Assembly (NCBI GenBank): GCA_029204225.1
Contig: CM055110.1
Coordinates: forward strand, 14,720,914-14,784,913
Source of the DNA: Diphasiastrum complanatum
Lineage: Eukaryota; Streptophyta; Lycopodiopsida; Lycopodiales; Lycopodiaceae
Length of the DNA: 64,000 nucleotides
Reading direction: 5' to 3'
The position numbers and the translations under genes are program-made. Position 1 is the first letter of the stretch; the number at the start of each line of letters is the position of its first letter. Shown in pieces: positions 1-13,800 of this stretch. Below the pieces are notes generated by a model. It was not told where the DNA came from. It did not search any database and was given only the letters and a program-made list of their open reading frames with translations.

Positions 1-867
1 ATTTAATGCAATGTCAAATTAAAAAGTCTTCTCTTAAAATACAACACAAATTTATGTGGAGAAAGGCCGAGATATATAATATATTTTTCTTAAAATATAA
101 ATAAATTACTTGTAAAAAATGCCAAGTCTTTTTAAATCTTTAGATTAAAACATAAACTTGAAATATAAAATATTCAAAAAAAGCTTTTCAGATTGAAAGG
201 CCAGTATACACGTCAAATTTTAAGGCCTGCAACTTAGTGGCACTGTTGGGCCTTGATACCTAATTCAGCCACCGTTGGATATTTGTAAGAGCCCTCAGAT
301 TCTGCCACGTGCGAAGGATCAACCGCCCAAAAGCTTCCAAGTGGCAGTGATGACGTGTGGCTGACATTTAAGTGGGCAGGTACCTTGTAGTCTGGACTCT
401 GCAGGCAAAGAAACTACAGAGAGTGAATGAGTCGGTTGCTGACCTAGCATTTCAAGTTGAAGGGTAAGATTCGGGAGAAAAGAAGAGTTGACGTGGACAT
501 GGCCTTTAATATTATCAATAGGACTCTGGTCAGTCAGGACAGTTTTCTTAAAGGAAGCCACTGTCCACCATTGAAGTATTCTTGGCCATCTCAGACCTAG
601 CTTCTAGCCTCTAGCCTCTAGTGACCACTTCAAGTAAAGCCTCTTTGCCTCAAGAGTCAATAACAGGTTCTTAACCTTCAAATCAAAAATACACATTCAT
701 TGCAATTTGCATCCATAGCACTGGTGAAGAGTGACAGAGGACATGTGGCATCATCTCGTTCATTAAGAACAGGTCAATTCTCGGTGCTCACCCATAGCAA
801 AGTGTTTTTAATTTCCACCGTAGATTCACAAATGCTATGTCTGATATTAGTCATCCAAAAGTGGACC
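1..867. other. Non-coding flank
   Basis: AT-rich, stops in all frames beyond short open stretches. A small CTAGCCT/CTAGCTT tandem lies at about 597-622. No gene seen. Confidence 0.5.
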
Positions 868-933
868 GTGGGCTACTTGTTGTAGCCACCCTCGCTGCTC
901 CAGCGGCTCGAGCTTCTATAACAAGTAGCCCAC
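868..933. repeat. 66-bp GC-rich hairpin with 14-bp perfect arms
   Basis: GTGGGCTACTTGTT at 868-881 is the exact reverse complement of 920-933; the arms continue imperfectly inward (GTAG / CTAT). The 38-bp loop is GC-rich. It could be a tiny foldback element or a folded RNA. Confidence 0.7.
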
Positions 934-1489
934 CTACGTATATTGGATACCTAGTACATTGTATCCGTGATCCAGATTCCATTTGTATGTACTATGGGTA
1001 GAGATTAGTTGTTGATCGCTCGTGGAAAGGTGCAAACTTGAATCCAAACTGCTATGTAACAACATCAAAAGAGTTTAGCTGTATATAACAACCACTAGTT
1101 GCTTAATAATGCATGATTTTTTTTTTTTAAATACACTTTCATAAAATATGCAAATTAATTTATCGGTGAATAGTTGGTTGAATTTCATTTGAAATCCCTA
1201 GTTTATGTACAAAATTTGCCGTGTTTTACAGGGTTTTAAGAATAGATTCTCATTTTTTCTCTTGAAAATTATAATCTCCATATATTTTTCATTTGAAAGG
1301 TAAAACATGCACTGGCTTATTAAGTTCAATGATTTCTTTTAGCATCTTCTTAATAGTGGTTATTTAGTGGTTTCTACAAAAATGGAACACATGCAATATC
1401 ACTTCAAAAGGTAAAACCATAAATATGTGAGTCTTCTTCTACCAAGTACTTAATGTGTACTTCATTGACATCATAAAGAGATGCACAAT

Positions 1490-1615
1490 GTGGGGGGGGA
1501 AGGCCCTGCCCCGAGGGCCTTCCGTGCTGGGAGGGCCCTTGCTTGAGGGCGGGAGCTCGAGGGCAGGGCCCGATCTGCACGGAAGGCGCGAGGGGCTGGG
1601 GCCTTCCCCTACGTA
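1490..1615. mobile_element. GC-rich foldback island built on AGGGCC/GGCCCT (candidate MITE)
   Basis: About 125 bp of very GC-rich sequence in AT-rich surroundings. The outer arms read GGGGAAGGCCC and GGGCCTTCCCC (inverted), with repeated AGGGCC/GGGCCC words between. No exact target duplication was found. The flanks share a repeated TGTGTACTTCATTGA sequence (about 1454 and 1763). Confidence 0.5.
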
Positions 1616-4599
1616 ATGACATGTCTGAGATTTTTCTCTCTCATAGATTCTGGACAGAATCGCTGATGCGTTTGGACAGAATGTGATCATAAATACAAAG
1701 AAAAATTGAAGACTTGGCATTATGAAGCACTTAATGTTCAAATCATGAGTTCTTCATGGACAATGTGTACTTCATTGATAGCATAAAAATATCCATAGAT
1801 GCACGATGAAAGCATTTGATGTTCAAATTATGGGGGAATGGATATTCTAGTGACCTTTTCATTGGAAAGGATGTTTGACCCAATGAAAAAGTCAATGGAA
1901 GGTTCATTTGCTTATGTAAAAGATGAGTGATGATATCCAAATTGGTAAGATGAACTCAATCTTTCTCTATGTTGAGACCACTTATGACTCACTCCACCTT
2001 TTCTCTCTCTAAAAGAGTGGGGACATCATATCACTTGTCTCTTTCTCTCTTATCTCTCCACAATTGTGGGAACCACATTTTTTCTCTATGTCTCTCCAAA
2101 TAGGGACCACCTATGACTCCAAGTGGGGACCACCACATTTATGGCAAGTTTTATGATCTATAGAACTTTACTAACAATCTAGGGTGATTTCACACACACG
2201 GGGGATACTGACACCCGGTCACCCTTAACCCCCTTCATAGCCCCAATCTTTTCGCCTTTTTTCATCTAGATTTCACACACATCAGGCACAGTGGACCTTC
2301 ATTATCTCTCTTCTATCCTATAGTTCTATGGTTGTGATCAGTGTATGTCAACTACGATAATGATGAGTTGCAATTATGTTGCTACAGTAAAGTATCAAGC
2401 CTATAAACAAGTCAATGTGTATATATCTATTGATTGGATCTTTTGTTCTAATCAATATCATACTTACCTATAAGTGCTCCACTTTTGACAATATCTAAAA
2501 ATAGAAAATATGTCAATCAATTGTTGATGTACATTTGTTATCTTGTAGGGGAGCATGTCTATGATCCTAGACCTTGTGTCTCAAGCTAACATCATACAAC
2601 AATCGTTGACAATCTAATGATAGGTTAGGTCAATCCTATTGATTAAATCAAGTGCTACGCGACACATGTAATATACACAAGCTATAATAACATTAGGCCA
2701 CGGGTAGGGAGCACTAGCAATGTTCCAAAATATAACTTTTTGAAACTCTAAGGTAGCATTCTCATGGTAGTGCAAGTACTAAGTAAAAAGTTATGTGCCT
2801 TAGAGTAAGAGCATCATACCTTAAAGAGTGTAGTATCATAACAATATGTTATACCCATTAATTGACTCACCCACAAACAGATTCTAAGGCTATTCCTCAT
2901 ACCACCTAAGATAAGACTAGACAATTACTTTTCGAGCTCTCATTACCTTAATGGAATTTGAGTATATGAAAATTTTTCCTAGTCATATGTCTCTTATAAT
3001 GTGTGACTTTCACATGAGACATTATAGATAAGTGAGTTGCACTCCAATTGCTAGTACTAATGAAAACATTCACATGTAAAATAGTGTGCAATACCACAAT
3101 GACTCGAAATTATGTTCTAATATAGTACTCATGGGCATTGTTGCACAAAAGTGTAGGAATATGAGTAAGTCGTTCATTAACCAACTCATATCTACCTTAA
3201 AGAGGAACAAGTTCACAAGCTTGAATTTAGTCCTTTGACTCATAGACCTTGCATCCTTCAAAAGAGAAGTGGCAAAAGAATCTATAAGGGGACCTCATTC
3301 CAAGTAAGAGCATTATTTTAAAAGAGTAGTACCAAAATCATCTACTTGAAAAACATTAAGTTCTTATGGTAACAAGTTCAAGGAAGAAACCATGACTTGT
3401 CGATTGCTCTAAGAAACTACAATATTAATATCGAAGCTAGTAGTTTTTCCTAGAAAGAATATCAACAATGACTCCCCAATTAAGCCCTTTTGATTCTATT
3501 TTGAATCATAAATAGACCAATCAAACATTTGTTATCCCTACACTCAAAATGAGCTAAAACACCAAAATCTGAATGGATATCTAACGAACCCAAATATATG
3601 ACAAGTCTTTGCTTTTTGTGTGAACAAAACCATTATAGACTAGATAGAATAAGAATAAATGGTGAAAAAACCCAAAGGTTCCACAATAAGAAATAATTGA
3701 TGAGCCCAAAAAATTGTTGGCCTTTCTCACTCACATAGATGATGACACAACAATGGATTAACCTAAAAAAAAATGAAAAACTAAAGCATTTCTTTGTTTT
3801 TGTTGATAACATATAGGTTAGAATTCAATAAGTTGTTAAAATCAACCTCAAACAGACTTATAATAAGTGCATCTCAGATCTAAGAAACAAAATACAATTC
3901 AAAGGACTTGGGTCAAGAAGATGCGAAAATCAAACCACAAAGTTTTGGTTTTTGAGTAAATCCCTTGGCAAGGAAATACCATGAATATATATATATTTTA
4001 AATTCTCAACCACAATATTGATTACATAATGCTCTTATCCAAAATGTAAGCATTTGTGTCAGATTTCTTCCTTGTCACAAAGAACCTGCCGGTTCAAGAT
4101 CTCGATGGACATCGGTTTTTGCAACTTACATTGGCATGGCCCCTCTTGCTCTCATTATTTTTTAAAATTGAAGCTGTGTCTATTTGTGATCATGCTTTTA
4201 TCTACCTTTGTGTAGCATCTTCTGATTTGGGTTTAGAGATGATGGCATGATATCATAGATGCACATGCATGTTAAGATGAAATATTAATATATCAACAAG
4301 ATAAGGAGCAGAATTGCTACTATTACACCTAAGATTGCATCATGCTTATGCCCACTTTGTTCGTAAAGTCCTCAATGACAAGAAGTACAATAGAAGAAAG
4401 CCAGGCTCCTTGATTCACAATGTAACAAAAATAGCACTCTTTATACTTAAATATTAGGCTTTGGATCATATTGCTCCCTCCTTTTCACAAAAATGGGGAG
4501 GTTGTATCTTTTACATAAGCCTAAAAGTATTCTTTCAGCTAACATTGGCCGTTGCTAGAGTGGCGTATAATTCTTTGGACCGCTAGCGGTAACATTAGG
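1616..4599. other. Sequence downstream of LAX, no gene seen
   Basis: AT-rich. The longest open frames are about 60 codons with no family resemblance. Presumably contains the LAX 3' UTR next to 4600; no convincing poly(A) signal could be placed. Confidence 0.5.
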
Positions 4600-4803
4600 C
4601 TAGAGTTGCTTATACTTCTTTGGACATTGGTAACATTTGGCAAATAAACCAAATGAATGCACTTGCTTTACAAAAAATTTTATACTAGCCCACCCTCCCA
4701 TTCCTACCCCTACAGTCACCATCAAAACTACAACACATGCATTAATAGCAAACATTACTCTCCAACTCCTGAAAATCCAAACTGGAGGCTGTTCAATAGC
4801 ACT
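4600..4803 (-). CDS. LAX: LAX exon 8 (residues 433-499 and stop)
   Basis: Acceptor GATGCAG|AGT after a 4.0-kb intron. Encodes the last membrane segment, VGMGGWASIKFFVKQ and the invariant family tail GLFAKCYQCP, ending KKYKQL and a stop. Confidence 0.95.
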   Translation of the reverse strand, partial: SAIEQPPVWIFRSWRVMFAINACVVVLMVTVGVGMGGWASIKFFVKQVHSFGLFAKCYQCPKKYKQL

Positions 4804-7800
4804 CTGCATCCAATAACCACACACATTTGTGAGTCTGGATCGAACATATCATACAACACATTCAACACAGTGAAATTTAAAGAGGATGCCTGGTAGTCAA
4901 ATGTACAATCATCAATTATCTATAAGCATGCTAATACGATTCCTTGATCCAATAGCATTTTCAAAGCATAGTGCACTTTAAATATCTACTAGTAACTAAA
5001 GCAACATGAAATTTACATCAAAAGAGGAGGCTGGAGTGTGTAGAGCATGATAACGATTGAACTTTGTAGTTTCACTGCTGGAAATTCGCGTATGGATCAG
5101 ATTTAACTGGTATCATATCACGTATAGGTAAATCTGCTTTAATTAGAAATATAATGAAAAAATATCTAGGTTGAATTCAATTTAAGACAATTCGTGGACA
5201 TCCTACAGAGTAGGTATACTTTTCCTTACCAATTTTCCTTACCATAAACATCTAATATATTGCAACTTTCAAGGTCATGGATAATCATATAAAATTTGAA
5301 GCTACGCAACATGTGAACGCCCGGAACTTTCACCAAGAGTGTGTGAGTATAAAAGTGGGGGCTTGTGTCTTGTGAAACTTTCCTAAAGCACTGAGGGTAT
5401 GAGTCGTGGGTTCTGGGAACCGTGGAAGGAACCGTACCACGGTTCCTTGAACCGTGGTACGGTTCATGTAAAAAAATAATTAATTAATTTTCCTAAATTT
5501 CCCCCCAAAACCCCTCAAAGCTCGTTTTTGTCCCTCTCTCTGTCCCTCTCTCTTATCAATTTTTGTCCCTCTCTCTCTGTCTCTCCCTCTCTTATCAATT
5601 TGGGAGATTAAATCATTTGAAGTTAATGATCTAAGTAGGGAGAATCTGCTTTTTCTGAAAAAAAAATTGGCATTTTTTTAGCAATTTTTTGGGCTATTTT
5701 TGGGGGTGGGACAAAAAAAAATTAATTAATTAATTATTCAGTACGGTTCACCACGGTTCTGGGCAGAAATTTTAAAGAACCGTACGGTTCACTGTACGGT
5801 TCTCAGAACCGTGGTGAACCGTTAACGGTTCATTAATTCTATGGTATGAGTATAATAATAGGGGATTGCAAATTGTGAAACTTTCCTATTCTAATGATTC
5901 ATAAACAAGAATGTTGGATAAAAGAGCCAAGTACCAATATCAAGTTTTGTTAAAAAGATACGTGAGGGAGTAATACCTTTTCCCCAGATTTTGATCCACC
6001 AATCGTGTATCATGGAAGGAGCCGGGCAGATGAAATTCTGCCTGGTAAGAAGTCAAAGGAGGGGCTGAGCCTGTGACTCCTCACCGATCAGAATGTCATC
6101 TGCTTGGGATACCTCCATCACGTAATGGGCACTGTGGCTTTTTTTCACACAGACCATTATGAGACAGAATTGGCATTCAGAAAACGAAATCATCATAAGC
6201 AATTGTGCCTGCTTATTTTGCTTTTCAAGCAACTAATAGACAGGCAGAAACAGCCTCAAGTGCCCACTAGGTATAATGGAAGGAGCCAAGCAGATGGCAT
6301 GTTCTGCCTGGTAAGGAGAGATAGGCAAGGCCTGGAGGGGCCGAGCCTGTGATTCCTTACCGGGCAGAATGTGATCTCCCCAGGCTCCTTGCATTGCGTA
6401 TTGGATGATTTGGCCTTTTCACCTGACCATTATGAAACAGAAGTGCATTTCAAAAACATAATCAAATTTTGAAAAACGAAAAATGTGGATAACAGGACTG
6501 CTGTCCATTCTGCTTTTTAAGCTTAAAAATGCGCAGAACTATCCATTACGTATATAAGACCATCACTAAAGGCCCACAAAAGGGTTTGAGATCTGTGGCA
6601 TTAATCTGTGTACATTCAGCACAAGAATTTATAGTATGATTTTAAGTCCGGGTAAAAGGTGCACCTGGAGGGCTTTCTTGCCCCGTTTGTCTGCTTGGGA
6701 TCATGAAAAGCCAGGGGTCTTGGGCATGCCTTCACTGAGAGGACTGACCCGGAAAAGGTTTCTCTCTTTACTTTTCTTTTTCTCAAGAATATTTGTAATT
6801 GGTTATGCATAGAAACCTGCAGGCTTTCCTGCGTGGAGAGACATCACAAGGTGGAAAGCCCTGTCCGTCTGGGCAGGAGGAGATTACCCCAGGTGAAGAC
6901 CCGAGAAAGTGCAGTGAAACCATCTCTCCAAGTCTTACATTCAGGCTGGTCCTTCCCGTGTGAAGCCAATTGCCAATAACCGTAGCCTGAGACAGAAGGT
7001 TTCACATGGCAGAAGGGCCGCAGGACTGAAGTTTTGTGTGATTGGGTGCTGCCGCGTGATATGGAATTGGTTTTCTGAGAGTTCTCTCTTTAGTAGTGGC
7101 GAAATAATTTGTCCAATCGCACGGGATTCTGCGTGCCCCATGCTACTCGGGTTGGAGGTTTCTGCAAATTACTACGGCAATCCGTTCCAGTACTACGGCT
7201 ATCCCTTTTACATGAGTAAACAGCCTTCCCTTGTTCTCTTGCAAATACAGGAGTCTTCTGCCGGAAGGCTGCCAAACTGGACAAACCTTCTGAACGGAAG
7301 TTTGTTTGATACTATGCCCTAGTGGCACTGCATATTGCGACGGGTGAGAAAACAAGACCTGATTTATGGACTAAATGTGTCTTGCCTCTACTACATTAAC
7401 TCCAATCAGCACTATGCAAGCATCCACAATAGTAGCAAGAGAATAACTGATCCGTAACTGTTGTTTGGGTCATTTTTGCCTCAGTGTCATATGTCGATTT
7501 GTTCTGTGCAGATTCTTAGACTTAACTATGCTGCTTACTTACCTGCATGATTATCTACCTACTATTTATCTCTAAAAACCTGCAAGATTACCTACCTACT
7601 ACCGATTTCTAATGAATCAAACAATAATCACACCAGGTAGCATGCACGAGCTGCTACAGACACAATGGTAGCTCTACCTTACCTTGCCGCTCCCCGCAGC
7701 TCAGTTAGGTAGTGCTACCAATTCTGGCCCATAGACACCCACCGTGCTCATGCACACCACCTAATACATATTTCACGCGACTCTTAATGACTTTAAACTC

Positions 7801-10800
7801 TCTTTAACCTTCATGGTAAGGAAGGGTTCTCATAAGAATGTCCATTTCTGGGATATTGGAAGCCATTTGAGCTCAGGTTACCTCTGCATACACGAGGCAC
7901 TAGCCAATGGCAAGGCCACTGTAATGATTCACTACAGTCGCCACGTTCAAAGTTTAGAAGAAGTTTCAGACAAAAATAAAATGTCCGATTATACTTGAAT
8001 AGCTTAAAAAATTGCTGAGGCTTTAAGAATGAACAAAGGAAAAATATAAAGCTAATATGCAAAACAGTCGGTGGAAAGTACAACACTGGATCAAGCCTTT
8101 ACAAATTCTCCTGGGAAAAACAGGTAGACGGCTCTATTCACATGAGTCTAAAGAATCGATTAAGTTTTAAGTGGATCTTTGAAAAAATACTAAGGTGATC
8201 AGTACAAAGCACAGCCCAAAAAGAGGAATTTGAGATTAAGACCTCTCACTTAGGTTGGCAAGAGCAGATCCACTATTTATTGTTCACATCTGAAGGACAT
8301 ACTATTAGGACAACAGAAAATGTCAGAGATAATATCTCCGAACAGCACGTGGTACTAGTGAGCTTCATGGACTTTTCTATTGCAATACTAGAGCAAGGCT
8401 GGCGAGAGTAAGGTACTTAAATATTGTGTGATCAAATGCTTGACAATGCCATGTGATTCAATGCCGAAACTCAAGAGAGAGGTTACAAGTGGTCATGATC
8501 ATATAACACTTGATATGTCTTGGATTTCCTCAACGGGCACATGTCAAAAACCACCTTGCAACAAGTTTTGCAGTTTACTCAAGGCCCTTCCTTCTTGGTC
8601 TATGACACAAGACTCAAGTTTTGCATATGTTACTAAGCTTTGCAGTCAGTTGAGCATCATCAATATCCAACAAGTCACCCCTTTCTGGTCTTCCAACAAT
8701 CTTTCTTATAGAAAGGACGACCGTTTTTCCCTAGTGTGCGTTTCCTTGACAGAAATATGCAATTAAGATATATAACTGTTGGAATGAACGTCATAAGTCA
8801 AGTAGATACCTTGCGTGCAGCAGAATTCGAGTAGTATGTCATATGTGCAAGACAAGGAATGATGTAGACAGTGCCTGTCACTAAGAGTGATCCAACCGCT
8901 GAGTTTATTGGTCCAAAAAATGGGACCATCAGAGAAATCAGCCACATGACAAGAACAATGGGTATTCTTGAAAGAGCCCTTATAGTGAAGTGGTTGGAAT
9001 GGTGCACCCCAATGGCCTTCTCCCATACCAAATGAACCGGAAGGGAAGAGAAGCTGAATTCTATGAACTGTCACAGCATAACACGTCAGCAAAATATGGC
9101 AATCAAGAAATAGAGATGCACCAGAGACTGAATTGGCATTAACTGATAACATTATTTGGCGCGCAACATCATAGTTGAGATTTAGACTCACATCAAAATA
9201 GAGAAGTGGCAAATCTTGGAAACTCAAGAATTCAGAAAACAATTCATGCTAGAAAAAAACATGTCCTGCTACAGAAAGATAAGCAGGTGCTGTTTGAGAT
9301 ACAATACCCAGATATGAACAAGCTTCTGCACTATACCCCAGATTCTTTAAGTGCCAAAGACATGCAACGTCCTTCCTTTCATCAATTTATTCTTAACTTG
9401 ACCACTTGTGTTGGATATATAGAATCCTTGGAATAAAACAAAAGTCATGTTCATTGGATGGAAGCAGGATATGAACCCAGATACACAAACAATTTATGAG
9501 CCATGGGAAAATGTCATGTCATTGCTTCATTTTAATGTTGTAATATACTGTGCTGTACACAAATCAAAAAGCTGCAATATAACCTCTCCTTTTTGAATCT
9601 CACTTGCTCATTGAGAGCGCTGAGAGTGAACACATGATTTGGGATGGAATGTTGTGATTTAGAACAGCTTGGGTTATGGCATGTGGACACCTAGTCTCAG
9701 CTTCACTGTTAATTACTATCTGGATTATAATCCCGTATAGCTTGAGTATGCCATGTCCTTTCAAAATTGTGTGGTGATTATTTGATTTCACAGGGTCACC
9801 AACTTGCTCAGATGTACAACATCAATAGACCATCAGTTTTTTTATTTAGTATTTCTTAATAATAAAAAAAATTCAACTCCCTTTCTAGGTTGCTACATTT
9901 TTCCATTTCAATTTTTTTAACTCCCATATGTTTTCCATTTGAGCTCGGATTACAATGCAATAAAAAGCAAAATTCATCAGCTCAGTGTGACTGACATTCT
10001 TGAGGTATCATTGATACTAAATTTTTGTTCTTGTTTACAACAAATCCTTTATATATATTGAGGATGCAAAATCTCTAAGTAGGTGGGGAAGTGAAATTCA
10101 CCGTGATTGTGAGAACTTCCAAGAAACTATGCAGCTACAAAAAACCAATTCTCAATGTTTGTGTCTTGTCGTGCAACTAGAACAATGGACGCAGCTTTTT
10201 ACAGGAGCCAATAACCTCAAAATAAATGGCTCTCAAGCAAAATAGAAAGATTTTTTGAAGCCATTTTAAGAGAAAATGCTTCAAAATTGGTGTTCAGTTT
10301 AGCAAACTAGTTCTATCCAAGATTACAATTATGAATTACGAGAAATTTTGACATCGCAATCTGTTGCTATTTTCTGAAGAAGTAATAATGTTCTCTTGGA
10401 CTAGAATAATCTCAAATATGAGTTTGGGGCCTTATTAGCTAAATTGGGCCTTACAACCATTATTACAGTTTTACTATTTATAAATATAGCGTGGTGGTTG
10501 CTCAAGCCATCTTATTAACTATCCTATTGACCGATTCTAATCTAAGTTAGCTCTATGGCTATATTTAACATTGCAAGCCATATTTAACATCGCAATTAGT
10601 AAGCTCATGGGCTAATTACATGTAGTAGATGACGCTACCCCTACTAAAGCATTTTTTCCCTAAAAAATGAAGACCATGTGATACTCCATCAACTGTCATA
10701 CTCCATGAATCCCTTGGGAGCTGGCTATCTCTTATGTAGGAATAAGCTTTCTCATGAATCGTTCTCATCGGCAACCAACTTGTATCTTGACGTAAACTCA

Positions 10801-13800
10801 TTCATTCTGATCTAGATCAACACGTACAATATTAGTTTGATTTTGGCTACTAGCCGAAGCAAACGACTCACAAATCAAAGGTCATTCAATCAAAATCACC
10901 CTCCCTCATCTTTGGTCACAAACTAGTTGATAGAAAAAACCCTGATAGTGATTGTTTGACTGTATCTGGCATTTCTGAGCAAACTTAGGTACACTGACAT
11001 GGTGACTATTCCTACAAGTTCATAGTGGTCCTAGGAACTAGTGACAATTGTAGGCTTGAAGTACTGTGCCAAACTGTAGTTGCGGTAGTAGGATTGGGCA
11101 CAAGCTTCCTAAACCCGTATTTTAGGTCAACTTCAGGATGTCAGATATGGACCATTCGATGATCGTTCTAACCCAAATGATGTTTGTGTAATGTATTTCC
11201 CTGTATATTGCATATGATCTCTACACATAATTTTTATTCAGAAGGATATTTCTTTTTTGAATCTGTTTGTGAAAAGTTGGAGAGGATTAAGTATTTATGA
11301 AGTAATAGGGTTTTTCAATATTAAGAACATCTCCATATATTTTCTCGTAAATAAAATTATTTTCAAATTTCAACATATCCTCACTGCTCAGCATATTGTA
11401 TAGTAAATTGAAATGATTCGGAGATTATTTCTTTACAACAACAGGAACAACCATCCATAGCCAACATTGGTGTGACTCTTTTTTCCTTAGTCGATCATCA
11501 TAATCAGCTTGACGGATTGTGTTTAGTTGGTCACTTTTCTCATCCTTTTCGCATGGTATTATTGATGACTGATGGAGAGGTTGACCAAATCGAACTTGGA
11601 ACTCATTTCTGTTGGCTGGATTCCAGGTTCCTTGATTGGATCCACCTGGTTTGTCGATTTCTTGATATCAACCTTTCCAAAGTGTTTCATTTTTTATTAT
11701 TCTAGAATGTGATTGGTCATTGGTAGCTGATTCTGTTGTGGCATTTCATGAGCATTGGCATTATGCAAATTTTTCTTATTTATTGCCTCAAACATTGTAT
11801 GACTACATCCCGAAAGAGTCTGAACTACAACTTCTGATGAGATAGTAATTGAGGATTGTGACACAATAACTGAGATAATATCGACTTCATCCCTTTCATC
11901 CATTTTTGGGATTCGTAATTTTTTGAAGACTTTGGTCTTCCTCATTGCTTGAAGAACGATCATCTAGTTCTCATCCTTTTCCATGTTGTTGAGATATCCC
12001 TCATTCAAATCTTGGTGGTCGTGTTATTTCCTGTTGAGCCTTTGAATGTTGACCCATCCATTGTTGAGATCCTAGTTGTTGAGAGATATCATCTCCATAA
12101 TCAGGACAAAAAGTGAAATGCGTGCCAAGATAGAGTCAAGATGAGTGGCCATCGTATGCACATTTTTTTCCATCTTTGTTTAGACTTTTCTTGCATCAGT
12201 TGCCATGTCAAATTACTTTGTTCCACATTATCTTCTGTATGCGTAGTTCTATAGTTAGTGAATGTAGCTACATAAGGAAAAGATTGACAATTATTAGTTG
12301 GTTGTTTCATTGCTGTTTGACTATTCCAAATACACCACAAAGTACCACTATGAATAGCTAAGGTCAGATATTACAGTTTCAAACCCTGGTTTAGAACCAA
12401 CCTATGTTCTGAGCCAATTCTCAACATTTTCCTGGGCTGCTTCTTGTAGGTGTTCCCCTCGCTGAGGTCGCCCTACTGTGGGAAAGAATCTGCTTCAAAC
12501 AGTTTAACAATTGGTGGAGAATTGAATGCGCACCAACTGTGAACGCCCTTTCAAAAATCCTTTTTCCGGAAATCTCAAATTTCCGATAGTTCGAAGTTCT
12601 GATTCCAGGAAGAAACCTTCGTGCAAATGCAATAAGAGGTCTTTTCTTTCCTTAGAGCAACCAATTGAATCCTTAATTGTCAGTTTTGACACACTTCGGC
12701 TTCCGAACGAGGATTCCTCCACCACTTCCCAGTTGTCTTCAAACCGACATAGATTCGACTCAGATTATCCCAAATATGACCTTTGTACTTGTTTGGTGAT
12801 TGCTATCACCAAGCTCTGATACAAAGTTGACAATAACGTTACTGATCGATGCAATCGCCACAGAATTTTAACAAGTACTTCAAGACAAGAAACAAAGGAT
12901 TGCTCACCAACACCAAAACTGTATATTCACACTGAATTAATCAAGTACAAAGAGAACTAGCTAAATAGCAACTTAGGGGCTTGTAAAAGATCGGCCCATC
13001 GTCTAGAAAGCTGGAAAGAGAAAGTTGCCGTCAAATATGGCAAGTGAAATCATAAACTTACACGTTCATTATTGCTATTTCAACAGGATGACTGTTGATA
13101 GTCGATGGTGAGGATCATGTACACTATTGATCGTGTCGATTCGATGTCGATGGTTTGCTTGATTGCTTGACTTCAAACTCAAATGTGGAGTGTTGACGTC
13201 GATTCGTTGCTCTGCTTCGGATCTACGTGTATTTTTGCAGACTGTTCAAATATAAATGTAAGTAAATTCTACAGACTGTTGTGGAGAGTGAGTATTTACG
13301 TAGTACAGGAGTACTCATAAGATGAATTCAGGTGAGTAGGAGTAAGATTTAACCGACAACCCGTTCCTTCCTGTATTTGCTTCCTCAATTATAGCTTTAA
13401 GAGTGAATATATGATCCAATGTAGAATACTGAGCTCTGAAATCTATCTGACCCATACTCTAGATTCTGCCTCATTTGTTGACCGATGCTTGTAATATGAT
13501 CCCATAGAATTTGGCAATCACATGTCCAATCATAACAATCTAATAATTCACCTGCAGATAGAATCAATGTTTCACTTAAATGCGTTTCATTCAATGAAAC
13601 TCCATTTCGAGAAGTCCGTTTCAAACAGACAATTTGAAATGAATCTTAAAATCAGAGTAAGAAAAAAAAACCTCCGAATGTGTGTGAGTGAAAGTTTGGC
13701 ATATAAAACTTTAGTTAGAACTCGGTAGGGAATAGTAAAAAGAAATCCCTAAAAATGTTTTGTTGTTTCTTTCCCGAGAGAGCAGATTCTTTTTCCGTTT

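Noticed and set aside
6960-7322. 120-codon plus-strand frame in LAX intron 7
   Set aside because: It has a YYGNPFQYYGYPFY segment but no recognisable family, an antisense frame is equally open, and no splice or promoter context was found.
8763-9242. 159-codon minus-strand frame
   Set aside because: Covers LAX exon 7 but in the wrong frame; the real exon is read at 9067-8810.
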